Assembly: GCA_035632555.1 (NCBI GenBank)
Contig: DASQGO010000056.1
Span: 1 to 11,085, forward strand
DNA: 11,085 nt
From: 2-02-FULL-62-14 sp035632555
GTDB lineage: Bacteria > Nitrospirota > Nitrospiria > Nitrospirales > Nitrospiraceae
Direction: 5' to 3'
The position numbers and the translations under genes were made by a program. A model generated the notes under the pieces. The model was not told where the DNA came from, did no database searches, and was given only the letters and a program-made list of their open reading frames with translations. Below are positions 1-7,045 of this stretch, one piece after another. Each line of letters starts with the position of its first letter. The stretch's first letter is position 1.

Positions 1-723
1 AAGCACCTTGGTCAAATATTCCCCAATCAGCTTGGCATCCTTGTCGGCAAAATCGGCCTTGGGCAGCTTCTCTCTGTATTGCTCAATGCCAATCACAATC
101 GCGTAAGCGTTCTTCCTAGTTGTGCTCCGTGAAGTCGGCACCCGGTCTACATCGCTAGAAGAGATAATCGATGGTTGGAGGGACGAGAGACGATTCACGT
201 CGCCAGAGGACAACGGTATCCTTTGGCTAGAGACCAGAGGCTGGTTAGCCTTTGCAGACTCAGCTTGCGCCTGCGCAAGTAGCAACATAATGTCGCGATA
301 TCCCTTTCTCTCCGCAAGCTGTAACGGCGTAGCACCTTCTCTGTACATGGATGTGGCACGCTCAGTTCTGGCGTCCGGATTGGCGCCTCGTTCCAGAAGC
401 AGCTGGACAACCTGCGCATGGCCAAACAGAGCCGCAAAATGCAATGGCGTCGCACCTGCAATGAGACGCGCTGCTTTACTGTTCACATCTGCACCTTTAT
501 CCAACAAGGCCCGCACGGTTTCGACATGGCCACCTCGTGCTGCGAAGTGGATTGGGCGATACCCGTCCCCGAAAACATCATTGATATCGGCCCCTCGATC
601 AAGCTCAGTTAAAACCGTCTTCGTGTCCCCTCGGTACGCCGCTGAAGATAGCACTGGCAGGCAACCACTCAGTGGCGCTAACAAAACCAAGCAAACAAGG
701 CTCGCTTGTACGTGGAACTTCAT
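1..723 (-). CDS. Ankyrin-repeat lipoprotein with C-terminal caspase-like (peptidase C14) domain, 3' end cut by window
   Basis: The frame is open from ATG at 723 to the window edge (241 residues, no stop), so the C-terminus is missing. Residues 1-21 form a lipoprotein signal with lipobox LSGC (Cys21), so the mature protein should be membrane-anchored outside the cytoplasm. About four ankyrin units follow: a degenerate one at about 28-50, then 53-84 (RPIHFAARGGHVETVRALL), 89-122 (TPLHFAALFGHAQVVQLLL) and 129-152 (TPLQLAERKGYRDIMLLLA). A Ser/Thr-rich linker spans about 153-204. From residue 206, YAIVIGIEQYREKLPKADF and a following DKDA helix match the first strand and helix of bacterial caspase-like domains. 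The catalytic His and Cys would lie beyond the window and cannot be checked. A promoter and a GGGGGTG ribosome-binding site precede the start. Codons such as TTA, CTA, ATA and AGA are commoner than in the neighbours. The ankyrin and lipoprotein calls are firm; the caspase call rests on about 35 residues. Confidence 0.85.
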   Translation of the reverse strand, partial: MKFHVQASLVCLVLLAPLSGCLPVLSSAAYRGDTKTVLTELDRGADINDVFGDGYRPIHFAARGGHVETVRALLDKGADVNSKAARLIAGATPLHFAALFGHAQVVQLLLERGANPDARTERATSMYREGATPLQLAERKGYRDIMLLLAQAQAESAKANQPLVSSQRIPLSSGDVNRLSSLQPSIISSSDVDRVPTSRSTTRKNAYAIVIGIEQYREKLPKADFADKDAKLIGEYLTKVL

Positions 724-761
724 GGTGGACACCCCCGCAGTGCCAAGGAGAGACAAGAAAA

Positions 762-790
762 ATTTTAGGCCGATTGCATGGGAAAGGCAA
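762..790 (-). promoter_or_regulatory. Predicted sigma-70 promoter of the ankyrin/caspase-like gene
   Basis: On the minus strand a -35 box TTGCCT (790-785) is followed after 17 bases by a -10 box TAAAAT (767-762). Transcription would start near 755, leaving a leader of about 32 nt with a GGGGGTG ribosome-binding site (736-730) six bases before ATG 723. The promoter lies in the 76-base gap after queA, and no terminator hairpin was seen there, so read-through from queA is also possible. This is a consensus match only. Confidence 0.55.
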
Positions 791-799
791 GAAACTCCT

Positions 800-1810
800 C
801 TACGCAATCAGCATCGCATCGCCATACGAGTAGAACCGATACTTCTCCCTGACCGCTTCCGCATAGGCCGCTCGTAGCGGCTTCACTCCGGCAAAGGCCG
901 ACACGAGCATCAGCAGGGTCGTTTTCGGCAGGTGGAAGTTCGTCATCAAAGCATCCACGGCTTTGAACCGATAGCCCGGCATGATGAAGAGTCCCACCTC
1001 GCCCTTCATCGGCTTGACCGTTCCATCAGCAGCAGCGGCGGCTTCCAGCGTCCGGACAACCGTGGTCCCGACCGCCATGACGCGCCCGCCGGCTTTCCTG
1101 GTTTCATTGATGGCCGCTGCCGTGCGAGGCGAGAGTTCCGCCCACTCGGTGCCCATCCGGTGCTCATCAATCCGCTCGGCCGTCACCGGGCGAAACGTTG
1201 CAGGCCCCACGTGCAACGTCACCATGGCCGTTCGCACGCCCTTTTCCTTGAGCGCAGCCAATAACCGCTCTGTAAAGTGCAGCCCTGCCGTCGGCGCGGC
1301 GATAGCGCCGGCTTCGCGCGCGAACAGCGTTTGGTACCAGATGCGGTCCCGCTCCGTGGGCTCGCGCTTTATATAGGGCGGCAGGGGCATGCGGCCGATC
1401 TTCTCCAGGAGCGCAGGCACGGGCGAGGAAAACCTCATGACAATTCGGCCGCCTCCCTGCTCTACCACCGTCGCAGTCGCGCCGCCATCCAGCTCGATGA
1501 TCTGGCCTGGCTTCGTTCCCCTGCACAAAACTTCCCACCGATCTGATTCAAGCGGCCTGACCAGGACCATCTCGACATGGCCACCACCAGGCTTCTTGTT
1601 CCCGCTGAGCCTGGCCGGGAGAACTTTCGTATCGTTGACGATTACCAGATCGTCGGCGTTGAGAAACCGGGGCAAATCCGCCACGTGATGATGGGCACAG
1701 ATGCCGCCGCCTTTCGGCACGACCATGAGGCGCGCCTGATCGCGAGGCTCGATCGGATGGTCCGCGATCAGCGAGGGATCGAACGGAAAATCGAACTCGG
1801 AGAGAAGCAT
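800..1810 (-). CDS. queA: S-adenosylmethionine:tRNA ribosyltransferase-isomerase QueA
   Basis: QueA transfers and isomerises the ribosyl moiety of SAM onto 7-aminomethyl-7-deazaguanine in tRNA, giving epoxyqueuosine at the wobble position of GUN-anticodon tRNAs; it acts in the cytoplasm. The product is 336 residues, close to the usual 340-350. Family blocks seen in order: IVNDTKVLPARLSG (57-70), KPGGGHVEMVLVRPL (73-87), AAPTAGLHFTERLL (171-184), VTLHVGPATFRPV (197-209), HRMGTEW (217-223), AVGTTVVRTLEA (246-257) and the C-terminal MTNFHLPKTTLLMLVSAFAG (289-308) with YRFYSYGDAMLIA at the end. The start is the ATG whose A is the last base of the upstream spoIID-like stop (TAATG), which implies coupled translation. 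The frame runs on upstream to 2233, but that extension only overlaps the preceding gene in another frame and resembles no QueA. It is the last gene of the leuB-queA run. Confidence 0.97.
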   Translation of the reverse strand: MLLSEFDFPFDPSLIADHPIEPRDQARLMVVPKGGGICAHHHVADLPRFLNADDLVIVNDTKVLPARLSGNKKPGGGHVEMVLVRPLESDRWEVLCRGTKPGQIIELDGGATATVVEQGGGRIVMRFSSPVPALLEKIGRMPLPPYIKREPTERDRIWYQTLFAREAGAIAAPTAGLHFTERLLAALKEKGVRTAMVTLHVGPATFRPVTAERIDEHRMGTEWAELSPRTAAAINETRKAGGRVMAVGTTVVRTLEAAAAADGTVKPMKGEVGLFIMPGYRFKAVDALMTNFHLPKTTLLMLVSAFAGVKPLRAAYAEAVREKYRFYSYGDAMLIA

Positions 1811-2958
1811 TAGCGCGACAGCGATGACGTACGTCGGAGTTCGGTACCGGGGAAATAGTAGGCCAGGATTGTCGTGTAGGGATAACCGTGCTCCGCCATT
1901 TCCTTGGCTCCCCACTGGCAGAGTCCGACGGCATGGCCGGCCCCGCGCCCGGAGAAGGCGATTTCCCATCCCATGGACTCCACGTCGAACTGCGTGCTGG
2001 GAATCACGGAATAGCCGATCAGCCGGCGGAAATCTTCGCCGCGCAGAATCAACTCGCCGCGCGAATGGAGAATCCGGAGCTTGGTCACACGCCCGGCCTT
2101 GCTGTAGGCAAACGGAGTCAGGCTGGCGATGGCGCCCACGTCCACACCCTGCCGGCGAAACGTCGCCTCCAAGTCCTGCATCTTGAGGACAGCGCGCCAT
2201 TGATAGCGGGGCGCATTCACATCGAAGGGGCAATCCACGCCCTTCAAATAGGGCAGGTCCTTGGACCAGACATTCATGGCATCCTCGGTGGGACCGGCCG
2301 CCGTGGATGAAAAGGCCGCATAGATCGGCGCGCTTTGATAGGCCACGGCAATCCCGCGCGTGGACTCCACGGCCTCCTGCACGCGCTGATCCACACCATG
2401 CCGCCCCTGGTAGACCTGATCCTGCACTGTGGCGGCGAGATCGTATTCGCGCGACTTGTTCAGCATCCGCTGGTACAGGGCATAGGTCCGCGCGACAACC
2501 GCCTGGGCCTTGAGCGCCTCCGGATGCCAGCCGGGGGACATTTCAGCCGGCACGACGCCCTTGATGTATTCCTCCAGATCCACGTCGTTCACGAGAAGCA
2601 GCCCGTTGCCACGGACAAGAATTTTCAGGCTGCCGCCGACGCTCAGCGGCTTGGACTCGCCGGTCCCGTAACCGCCGTTCGTCACGGCCAGATCGCCACC
2701 GCGGCTCCGGATCGTCACGGATCCAGCCGCAATCAGCTCTCCGTTCAGCGTCAGACCGCCCGCCGACGGCCTGGCCACGAAAGAGCCGGCAAACACCCGC
2801 GTCTCTCCGTTCGGCATCTGAACGGTGACGCCGCGCTCGGCGGAGACCTCCGCCCGCTGGGCGTCCTGCATCAGCAGCACCCTTACCGTGTCGTCGGCAA
2901 AACTGGAGACGGGGAGGAGAAGAACAAGCGCCGCCCAGAAGGCAAAGAGAACCGGCAT
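1810..2958 (-). CDS. SpoIID/LytB-domain exported protein
   Basis: The 382-residue product begins with a signal peptide (MPVLFAFWAALVLLLPVSSFA, probable cleavage near residue 21), so it should act in the cell envelope. The SpoIID domain covers about residues 110-375. The block around VVPAEMSPGWHPEALKAQAV (135-154), followed by VARTYAL, contains Glu139, at the position of the catalytic Glu of Bacillus SpoIID lytic transglycosylase. FSSTAAG (216-222) and GRGAGHAVGLCQWGAKEMA (337-355) are further family blocks. SpoIID cleaves denuded peptidoglycan glycan strands; outside spore formers these proteins are usually called amidase enhancers or wall-remodelling factors, so the exact substrate here is unknown. 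The ATG at 2958 is two bases after the DUF2905 stop and directly precedes the signal peptide. The frame is open up to 3309, but that part overlaps DUF2905 and asd and is not credible. The stop overlaps the queA start. Confidence 0.9.
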   Translation of the reverse strand: MPVLFAFWAALVLLLPVSSFADDTVRVLLMQDAQRAEVSAERGVTVQMPNGETRVFAGSFVARPSAGGLTLNGELIAAGSVTIRSRGGDLAVTNGGYGTGESKPLSVGGSLKILVRGNGLLLVNDVDLEEYIKGVVPAEMSPGWHPEALKAQAVVARTYALYQRMLNKSREYDLAATVQDQVYQGRHGVDQRVQEAVESTRGIAVAYQSAPIYAAFSSTAAGPTEDAMNVWSKDLPYLKGVDCPFDVNAPRYQWRAVLKMQDLEATFRRQGVDVGAIASLTPFAYSKAGRVTKLRILHSRGELILRGEDFRRLIGYSVIPSTQFDVESMGWEIAFSGRGAGHAVGLCQWGAKEMAEHGYPYTTILAYYFPGTELRRTSSLSR

Positions 2959-2960
2959 GG

Positions 2961-3230
2961 TCACCGTTTCAACAGGCAATACACCAGCAGACTCAGCACG
3001 ATACTGACCAGGATGCTCGTCGTCAGCGGAAAATAAAAACTGAAGCCGTCCCGCTTGACGGAGATATCGCCCGGCAATTTTCCAAACCATCCCAGCCATT
3101 GGCCGAGCCATTCGCTTGACGGCCCGCCGGAACCTGCCCCCTTGTCGACCAGCAGGAGGACCAGACCGGCCAGCGCCAGGACACTCCCGGCAAGAACGAG
3201 GGTTTTTCCAAGCCCGTCCCATTCGGGCAT
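2961..3230 (-). CDS. DUF2905 family small membrane protein
   Basis: The 89-residue protein has two predicted membrane helices (about 9-28 and 69-87). Between them is a Gly/Ser/Trp-rich stretch and the family block GKLPGDISVKRDGFSFYFPL (50-69), which is the signature of DUF2905. The biochemical function of the family is unknown. The ATG lies three bases after the asd stop and is preceded by AGGTGA overlapping that stop. The gene ends two bases before the SpoIID-domain gene. The tight packing suggests co-expression with envelope functions, but no role can be assigned from sequence. Confidence 0.85.
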   Translation of the reverse strand: MPEWDGLGKTLVLAGSVLALAGLVLLLVDKGAGSGGPSSEWLGQWLGWFGKLPGDISVKRDGFSFYFPLTTSILVSIVLSLLVYCLLKR

Positions 3231-3233
3231 GGC

Positions 3234-4253
3234 TCACCTGATCAGCAGTTCGGCGATCTGGATCGCGTTCAGCGCCGCGCCTTTGCGCAGATTGTCGGAC
3301 ACGACCCACAGATTCAAGCCGTTCGTCACTGAGAGATCTTCCCGGATCCGGCCCACGTAGACATCGTCCTTGCCGCTCGCATCCACCGGCATCGGATAGA
3401 GTTTCTTCGCCGGATCGTCATAGACGAGCACGCCGGGCATCGCCGCCAGCGCCGCGCGCGCGTCGTTCGGCTTCAGCGGACGCTCCAATTCGACATTGAT
3501 GGCCTCGGAGTGGCACCGCAGCACCGGAACGCGCACCGTCGTCGCCGTAATCCGCATTGCCGGCGCCTCGAGGATTTTCTGCGTTTCCTGGACGATCTTC
3601 GCTTCCTCCGAGCACTCGCCGTCCCGGCCGAACGATCCGATGTGCGGCAGCAGATTGAACGCGATCTGATGCGGGTAGACCTTGGCCTCGACGTCGCGGA
3701 AGGACATCAGCGCCTTGGTCTGGTCCACCAGCTCATCCATGGCCGCTGAGCCGGTTCCCGACACGGACTGAAAAGTCGTGACCACCACCCGCCTGACGCC
3801 GGCCGCATCATGCAGCGGCTTGAGCGCCATCACCAGCGGCGTCGTCGTGCAGTTCGGAATCGCCACGATGCTGCGGGGCATTTTTCTCGCCGCATGCGCG
3901 TTGACTTCGGGCACGAGCAGCGGCACGTCGGCGTCCATGCGGAACACCGCGCTGTCGTCGATCACGACGATGCCCGCCGCGCCGAGCTTCCGGCCGTATT
4001 CCTTGCTGATTTCGTCCGTGGCCGAAATCAATGCGAAGTCCACCCCGGCGAAGGACGTGGGCGGGGTCAATTCCTCGACCGTCCACTCTCGCCCCTGGCA
4101 GGCCATGGTCTCGCCGGCCGACCGTTTCGACGCAAAGAGGCGCAACGATTCGAGCGGGAACTTCCGCTCATCGAGAATCTCGAGGCTCTCCTTGCCGACG
4201 GCTCCTGTCGCCCCGATGACGGCGACGGTATATTTCGGTTTCTTCTTCAGCAT
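3234..4253 (-). CDS. asd: Aspartate-semialdehyde dehydrogenase
   Basis: Asd reduces beta-aspartyl phosphate to aspartate semialdehyde with NADPH, the branch point to lysine/diaminopimelate, threonine and methionine. The product is 339 residues, typical of the family. The N-terminal Rossmann motif is VAVIGATGAVGKESLEIL (10-27). The catalytic cysteine is Cys135 in IPNCTTTPL. The substrate-binding block is TTFQSVSGTGSAAMDEL (158-174). RVPVLRCHSEAINVELERP (240-258) carries the catalytic His247, and the C-terminal VSDNLRKGAALNAIQIAELL is typical. ATG 4253 is nine bases after the NHL gene stop. It supplies diaminopimelate for the cell wall, which may explain its place next to an envelope-directed SpoIID-domain gene (inference). 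Confidence 0.97.
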   Translation of the reverse strand: MLKKKPKYTVAVIGATGAVGKESLEILDERKFPLESLRLFASKRSAGETMACQGREWTVEELTPPTSFAGVDFALISATDEISKEYGRKLGAAGIVVIDDSAVFRMDADVPLLVPEVNAHAARKMPRSIVAIPNCTTTPLVMALKPLHDAAGVRRVVVTTFQSVSGTGSAAMDELVDQTKALMSFRDVEAKVYPHQIAFNLLPHIGSFGRDGECSEEAKIVQETQKILEAPAMRITATTVRVPVLRCHSEAINVELERPLKPNDARAALAAMPGVLVYDDPAKKLYPMPVDASGKDDVYVGRIREDLSVTNGLNLWVVSDNLRKGAALNAIQIAELLIR

Positions 4254-4262
4254 GGGTTCCCG

Positions 4263-5471
4263 CTAGGCTGCAATCATCCGAATGCGATGATTGAACGTAT
4301 CCGCAATATACACGTTCCCCACACCATCCACCAACACCCCGAACGGATAGTTGAGGCTGCCGGCAAGCGGATCGCCGCCATCGCCGCCGAACTGTGCCTG
4401 GCCGTTGCCGGCCAGCCGGGTGATGATTTTTTTCTTCCGGTCCCAGCGCCGGATCAGGTGGCTGTCCGAATCCGTGATCAACAGATTGCCGGCTCCATCC
4501 AGCGCAATTCCGTAGGGGCGAGACAGGCTGGTCGAAAATTCGTTGGGCATGCCGGAGAACCGGTACTCGCCCCCGTCGCCGGCAATCGTGCTGATCACCG
4601 CCGTCACCGGATCGATCCGCCGGATGCGCCCGCTGAAGGTATCGGCGATGTAGAGCTCGCCGTCGGGGCCGAGCGTCAGCCCGCTGGGGCCGGAAAGCCC
4701 CGCCTCGGCCGCCGGCATCCCGTCGCCCGTATAGCCCGTTTCGCCGGTGCCCGCCACCGTCGCAATGGTGCCGGTACGCAAATCCACTCTGCGCACCCGG
4801 TTGTTGCTCTGATCGGCGATGTAGAGATGTCCGCGCTCATCTACCGCAAGGGCTGCCGGCTCATTGAGAGCTGCCGCCGTGGCGGGGCCGCCGTCGCCCG
4901 AACAGCGGTGCTGGCCGGTTCCGGCAATCGTCGAGATCGCGCCGGTGGCCGCATCCACCTTCCGGACGCGATGGTTCATCGTGTCGGCAATATACAGATT
5001 CCCCCGACGATCCACCGCCACGGCGCCGGGAAAATTCAACGTCGCCTGCGTGGCCGGGCCGCCGTCGCCGCCGAACCGTCCGCTTTTGCTCGTGCCGACG
5101 ACATAGCGGACCGTTCCGCTCACATCCGACAGCTGCACGAATTTTTCCGCCTTGCCGGCCGGTGGATCGGCGAAGGGATCTTCCTCTTCCGCCGGCGCCT
5201 GGATTTTGGCAGGCCCGCTCGCCCCATTGCCCTTCTCCGGCCGCCCGGCCACCGTTGTAATCAGGCCGTTCGCGAGATCCACTTTCCGGATCACGTGGTT
5301 CTCCGCATCGGCTATATAAAGGGTGCCGTCGGGACCCAGGGCCAGGCCTTTCGGCTCGTTCAGGCAGGCCTCGACGGCCGAACCGTTGTCGCCGGCATGG
5401 CCCGATTCGCCGTTGCCTGCCACGGTCCCGATGCACCCGGATGGGATGGTTACGGATCGAGAAGCCAGCAC
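4263..5471 (-). CDS. NHL-repeat six-bladed beta-propeller protein
   Basis: The 402-residue protein consists of about six NHL units of roughly 57 residues. Each has a TVAG/TIAG turn, a GDGG-like loop, a Gly-rich strand and the motif YIAD followed by an N-H-x-[VI]-R core: 52-55, 160-163, 217-220, 274-277, 331-334 (LITD) and 388-391. Six blades fit a closed beta-propeller. The region between about 77 and 126 interrupts the second unit with a Pro/Glu-rich linker (QAPAEEEDPFADPPAGKAEK). NHL propellers bind proteins, RNA or ligands, or in some families are lyases; nothing here picks a role. The start is a GTG two bases after the leuB stop, which suggests translational coupling. No signal peptide is visible, unlike many NHL proteins, so it is either cytoplasmic or misses an N-terminal part. 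The frame has no better start upstream. Confidence 0.88.
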   Translation of the reverse strand: MLASRSVTIPSGCIGTVAGNGESGHAGDNGSAVEACLNEPKGLALGPDGTLYIADAENHVIRKVDLANGLITTVAGRPEKGNGASGPAKIQAPAEEEDPFADPPAGKAEKFVQLSDVSGTVRYVVGTSKSGRFGGDGGPATQATLNFPGAVAVDRRGNLYIADTMNHRVRKVDAATGAISTIAGTGQHRCSGDGGPATAAALNEPAALAVDERGHLYIADQSNNRVRRVDLRTGTIATVAGTGETGYTGDGMPAAEAGLSGPSGLTLGPDGELYIADTFSGRIRRIDPVTAVISTIAGDGGEYRFSGMPNEFSTSLSRPYGIALDGAGNLLITDSDSHLIRRWDRKKKIITRLAGNGQAQFGGDGGDPLAGSLNYPFGVLVDGVGNVYIADTFNHRIRMIAA

Positions 5472-5473
5472 GT

Positions 5474-6547
5474 TCAGCTCTTCAGGTTTTTTAAAATCGC
5501 GGCGCCCATCTCCCTGGTGCCGACCAGCGTCATGCCCGGCGTGTGGATCTCCTTCGTCCGGTAGCCCTGTTCAAGCGTCGTCACGATCGTCCGTTCGACC
5601 GCCTCCGCTTCCTTGTCCAGTTTGAACGCGTAGGAGAGCATCATGGCCGCCGAGGCGATGGTGGCAATGGGATTGGCGATGTTCTTCCCGGCAATATCGG
5701 GCGCGCTGCCGTGGATCGGCTCATACATGCCGGTCTTGGCGCCGACGCTGGCCGACGGCAGCATTCCGATCGAGCCGGTCAGCATGGCCGCTTCGTCGCT
5801 CAGGATGTCGCCGAACATGTTCGTCGTGACCATCACGTCGAACTGCCTGGGATTGCGGACCAGTTGCATCGCGCAATTGTCCACGTAGATATGGCTCAGC
5901 TCGACGTCCGGATACTGCTTATGAACGTCGATCACCACGCGGCGCCACAGCTCGGAGGATTCGAGCACGTTGGCCTTGTCTACGGACATCACTTTTTTCC
6001 TCCGTTTCCGCGCCGCGTCGAACGCCACGATCGCGATGCGTCGGATCTCCTCCGTCGTATAGACCTCGGTATTGAACCCTCGCTCGCCGCCTGGAATCTT
6101 CTCGATGCCCTTCGGCTTGCCGAAATAGATGCCGCCCGTCAGTTCGCGCACCACCAGAATGTCGATGCCCTCGACAACTTCCCGCTTGAGCGTGGAGGCG
6201 TCGGCCAGCATGGGATAGAGCCTGGCCGGGCGGAGGTTCGCATAGAGCCCCAACTGCTCCCTCAGACCAAGCAACGCCCGCTCCGGCCTGATGCTGTAGT
6301 CCAGCCCCTCCCACTTGGGCCCGCCGACCGCACCGAGCATGACGGCGTCGCTGCGCCTGGCCAGCGCCAGCGTCTCAGGCGGCAGCGGCACGCCGGTCTT
6401 GTCGATCGCCTGGCCGCCCACAAGCGCCTCGACAAACTCAAATGCATGGCCGAACTTCTGCCCGACGGCCTTGAGTACCGCGACCGCTTCCGGCACGATT
6501 TCCTGTCCAACCCCGTCACCCGCCAAGACCGCAATCGTCGCTTTCAT
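5474..6547 (-). CDS. leuB: 3-isopropylmalate dehydrogenase
   Basis: LeuB oxidises and decarboxylates 3-isopropylmalate with NAD+ to 2-oxoisocaproate, the third dedicated reaction of leucine synthesis, in the cytoplasm. The 357-residue length is normal. Residues matching the family active site are Arg96 and Arg106 (REQLGLYANLRP), Arg134 and Tyr141 (VRELTGGIYFG), Lys191 (DKANVLESSELWR), Asp223 (YVDNCAMQL), and Asp247 and Asp251 (MFGDILSDEA). The C-terminal YEPIHGSAPDIAGKNIANP (275-293) is the NAD-binding loop that marks LeuB rather than isocitrate dehydrogenase. A GGGAGGAG ribosome-binding site lies 12 bases before ATG, slightly far. It is the first gene of the leuB-NHL-asd-DUF2905-spoIID-queA run and has its own promoter; leuC and leuD are not in the window. 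Confidence 0.98.
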   Translation of the reverse strand: MKATIAVLAGDGVGQEIVPEAVAVLKAVGQKFGHAFEFVEALVGGQAIDKTGVPLPPETLALARRSDAVMLGAVGGPKWEGLDYSIRPERALLGLREQLGLYANLRPARLYPMLADASTLKREVVEGIDILVVRELTGGIYFGKPKGIEKIPGGERGFNTEVYTTEEIRRIAIVAFDAARKRRKKVMSVDKANVLESSELWRRVVIDVHKQYPDVELSHIYVDNCAMQLVRNPRQFDVMVTTNMFGDILSDEAAMLTGSIGMLPSASVGAKTGMYEPIHGSAPDIAGKNIANPIATIASAAMMLSYAFKLDKEAEAVERTIVTTLEQGYRTKEIHTPGMTLVGTREMGAAILKNLKS

Positions 6548-6587
6548 TTCTCGTGATCGCTCCTCCCAATCCCTGACATGCCTACGC

Positions 6588-6617
6588 TTGTCGCCCCGTC
6601 ATACTTGCCCATACAAT
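6588..6617 (+). promoter_or_regulatory. Possible promoter of the DUF2784-type gene
   Basis: A TTGTCG box (6588-6593) and a TACAAT box (6612-6617) are separated by 18 bases on the plus strand, back to back with the leuB promoter. The -10 box overlaps the first ATG (6616). If this promoter is the real one, translation should start at the next in-frame ATG (6631), on a very short leader. The match is moderate, and the two readings have not been separated. Confidence 0.3.
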
Positions 6618-6626
6618 GCTTGTCAA
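6598..6626 (-). promoter_or_regulatory. Predicted sigma-70 promoter of the leuB operon
   Basis: On the minus strand a perfect TTGACA (6626-6621) is followed after exactly 17 bases by TATGAC (6603-6598, four of six matches to TATAAT). Transcription would begin near 6590, giving a leader of about 43 nt with GGGAGGAG before leuB. The leader is too short for a T-box, so leuB is not controlled like leuA. The promoter lies within the start region of the divergent DUF2784-type gene, so the two transcription units probably interfere or share control. Confidence 0.65.
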
Positions 6627-7041
6627 CATGGCGCTCCTGGCGGACATCATTCTCGTCGCACACTTCCTGTTCGCCGCCTTCATCGTCGGCGGGTTGGCCG
6701 CCATTTGGATCGGAGCCGCGCTGAAGTGGAGTTGGATCAGAAATTTCCGGTTCCGCGCCGCCCACCTCGGCACCATCGGCTTCGTCGTCGCGGAAAGCCT
6801 GATCGGAACCCTCTGCCCGCTGACCGCTCTGGAAGACGCCCTGCGGCAGGGCGGCCGGATGGAATCCAGTTTCATCCAGCGCTGGGTCAGCCGCCTGCTC
6901 TATTACGACTTGCCGGAACGCGTCTTTACCATCGCCTATGCGCTCTTCGCTCTGCTCGTCATATGCACTTTCATCTACGTCAGGCCGGATCGCCGGACCG
7001 ATCAGACTAGGCAGACTGGACGGGCCGGCCCCTCTTCCTGA
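6616..7041 (+). CDS. DUF2784 family small membrane protein
   Basis: The product is up to 141 residues with three predicted membrane helices (about 8-32, 50-68 and 102-122). The block CPLTALEDALR (67-77) is the hallmark of DUF2784, a family of unknown function. The C-terminus after residue 122 is charged and probably cytoplasmic. Two starts are possible: ATG 6616 (MLVNMALLAD...) and ATG 6631 (MALLADIILVAHF). Family members usually have only a few residues before the LAD helix, which favours 6631, as does the overlap of a possible -10 box with 6616. Neither has a clear ribosome-binding site. It is the only plus-strand gene here, divergent from leuB and ending four bases from the convergent cupin gene. 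Confidence 0.85.
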   Translation: MLVNMALLADIILVAHFLFAAFIVGGLAAIWIGAALKWSWIRNFRFRAAHLGTIGFVVAESLIGTLCPLTALEDALRQGGRMESSFIQRWVSRLLYYDLPERVFTIAYALFALLVICTFIYVRPDRRTDQTRQTGRAGPSS

Positions 7042-7045
7042 ACGG

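Noticed and set aside
122..877. Plus-strand open frame of 251 codons over the ankyrin gene
   Set aside because: The opposite strand gives ankyrin repeats, a lipobox and a caspase-like start in one frame; the plus-strand product looks like no protein family and crosses the queA end.
1811..2233. Upstream extension of the queA frame (477 residues in total)
   Set aside because: It lies inside the SpoIID-domain gene in another frame; QueA homology begins at ATG 1810, which overlaps the upstream stop.
2959..3309. Upstream extension of the SpoIID-domain frame (499 residues in total)
   Set aside because: It overlaps DUF2905 and the asd end; a signal peptide starts exactly at ATG 2958, which fixes the start.
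3810..5564. Long plus-strand open frame (584 codons) antisense to asd, the NHL gene and the leuB end
   Set aside because: It runs across three well-identified minus-strand genes, is rich in Arg/His/Pro/Ala as expected of an antisense shadow in GC-rich DNA, and shows no recognisable domain.
7022..7031. Ten-base palindrome GGGCCGGCCC between the convergent DUF2784 and cupin genes, possible terminator
   Set aside because: It lies within the DUF2784 coding end, has no loop and no T run on either strand, so it does not make an intrinsic terminator.
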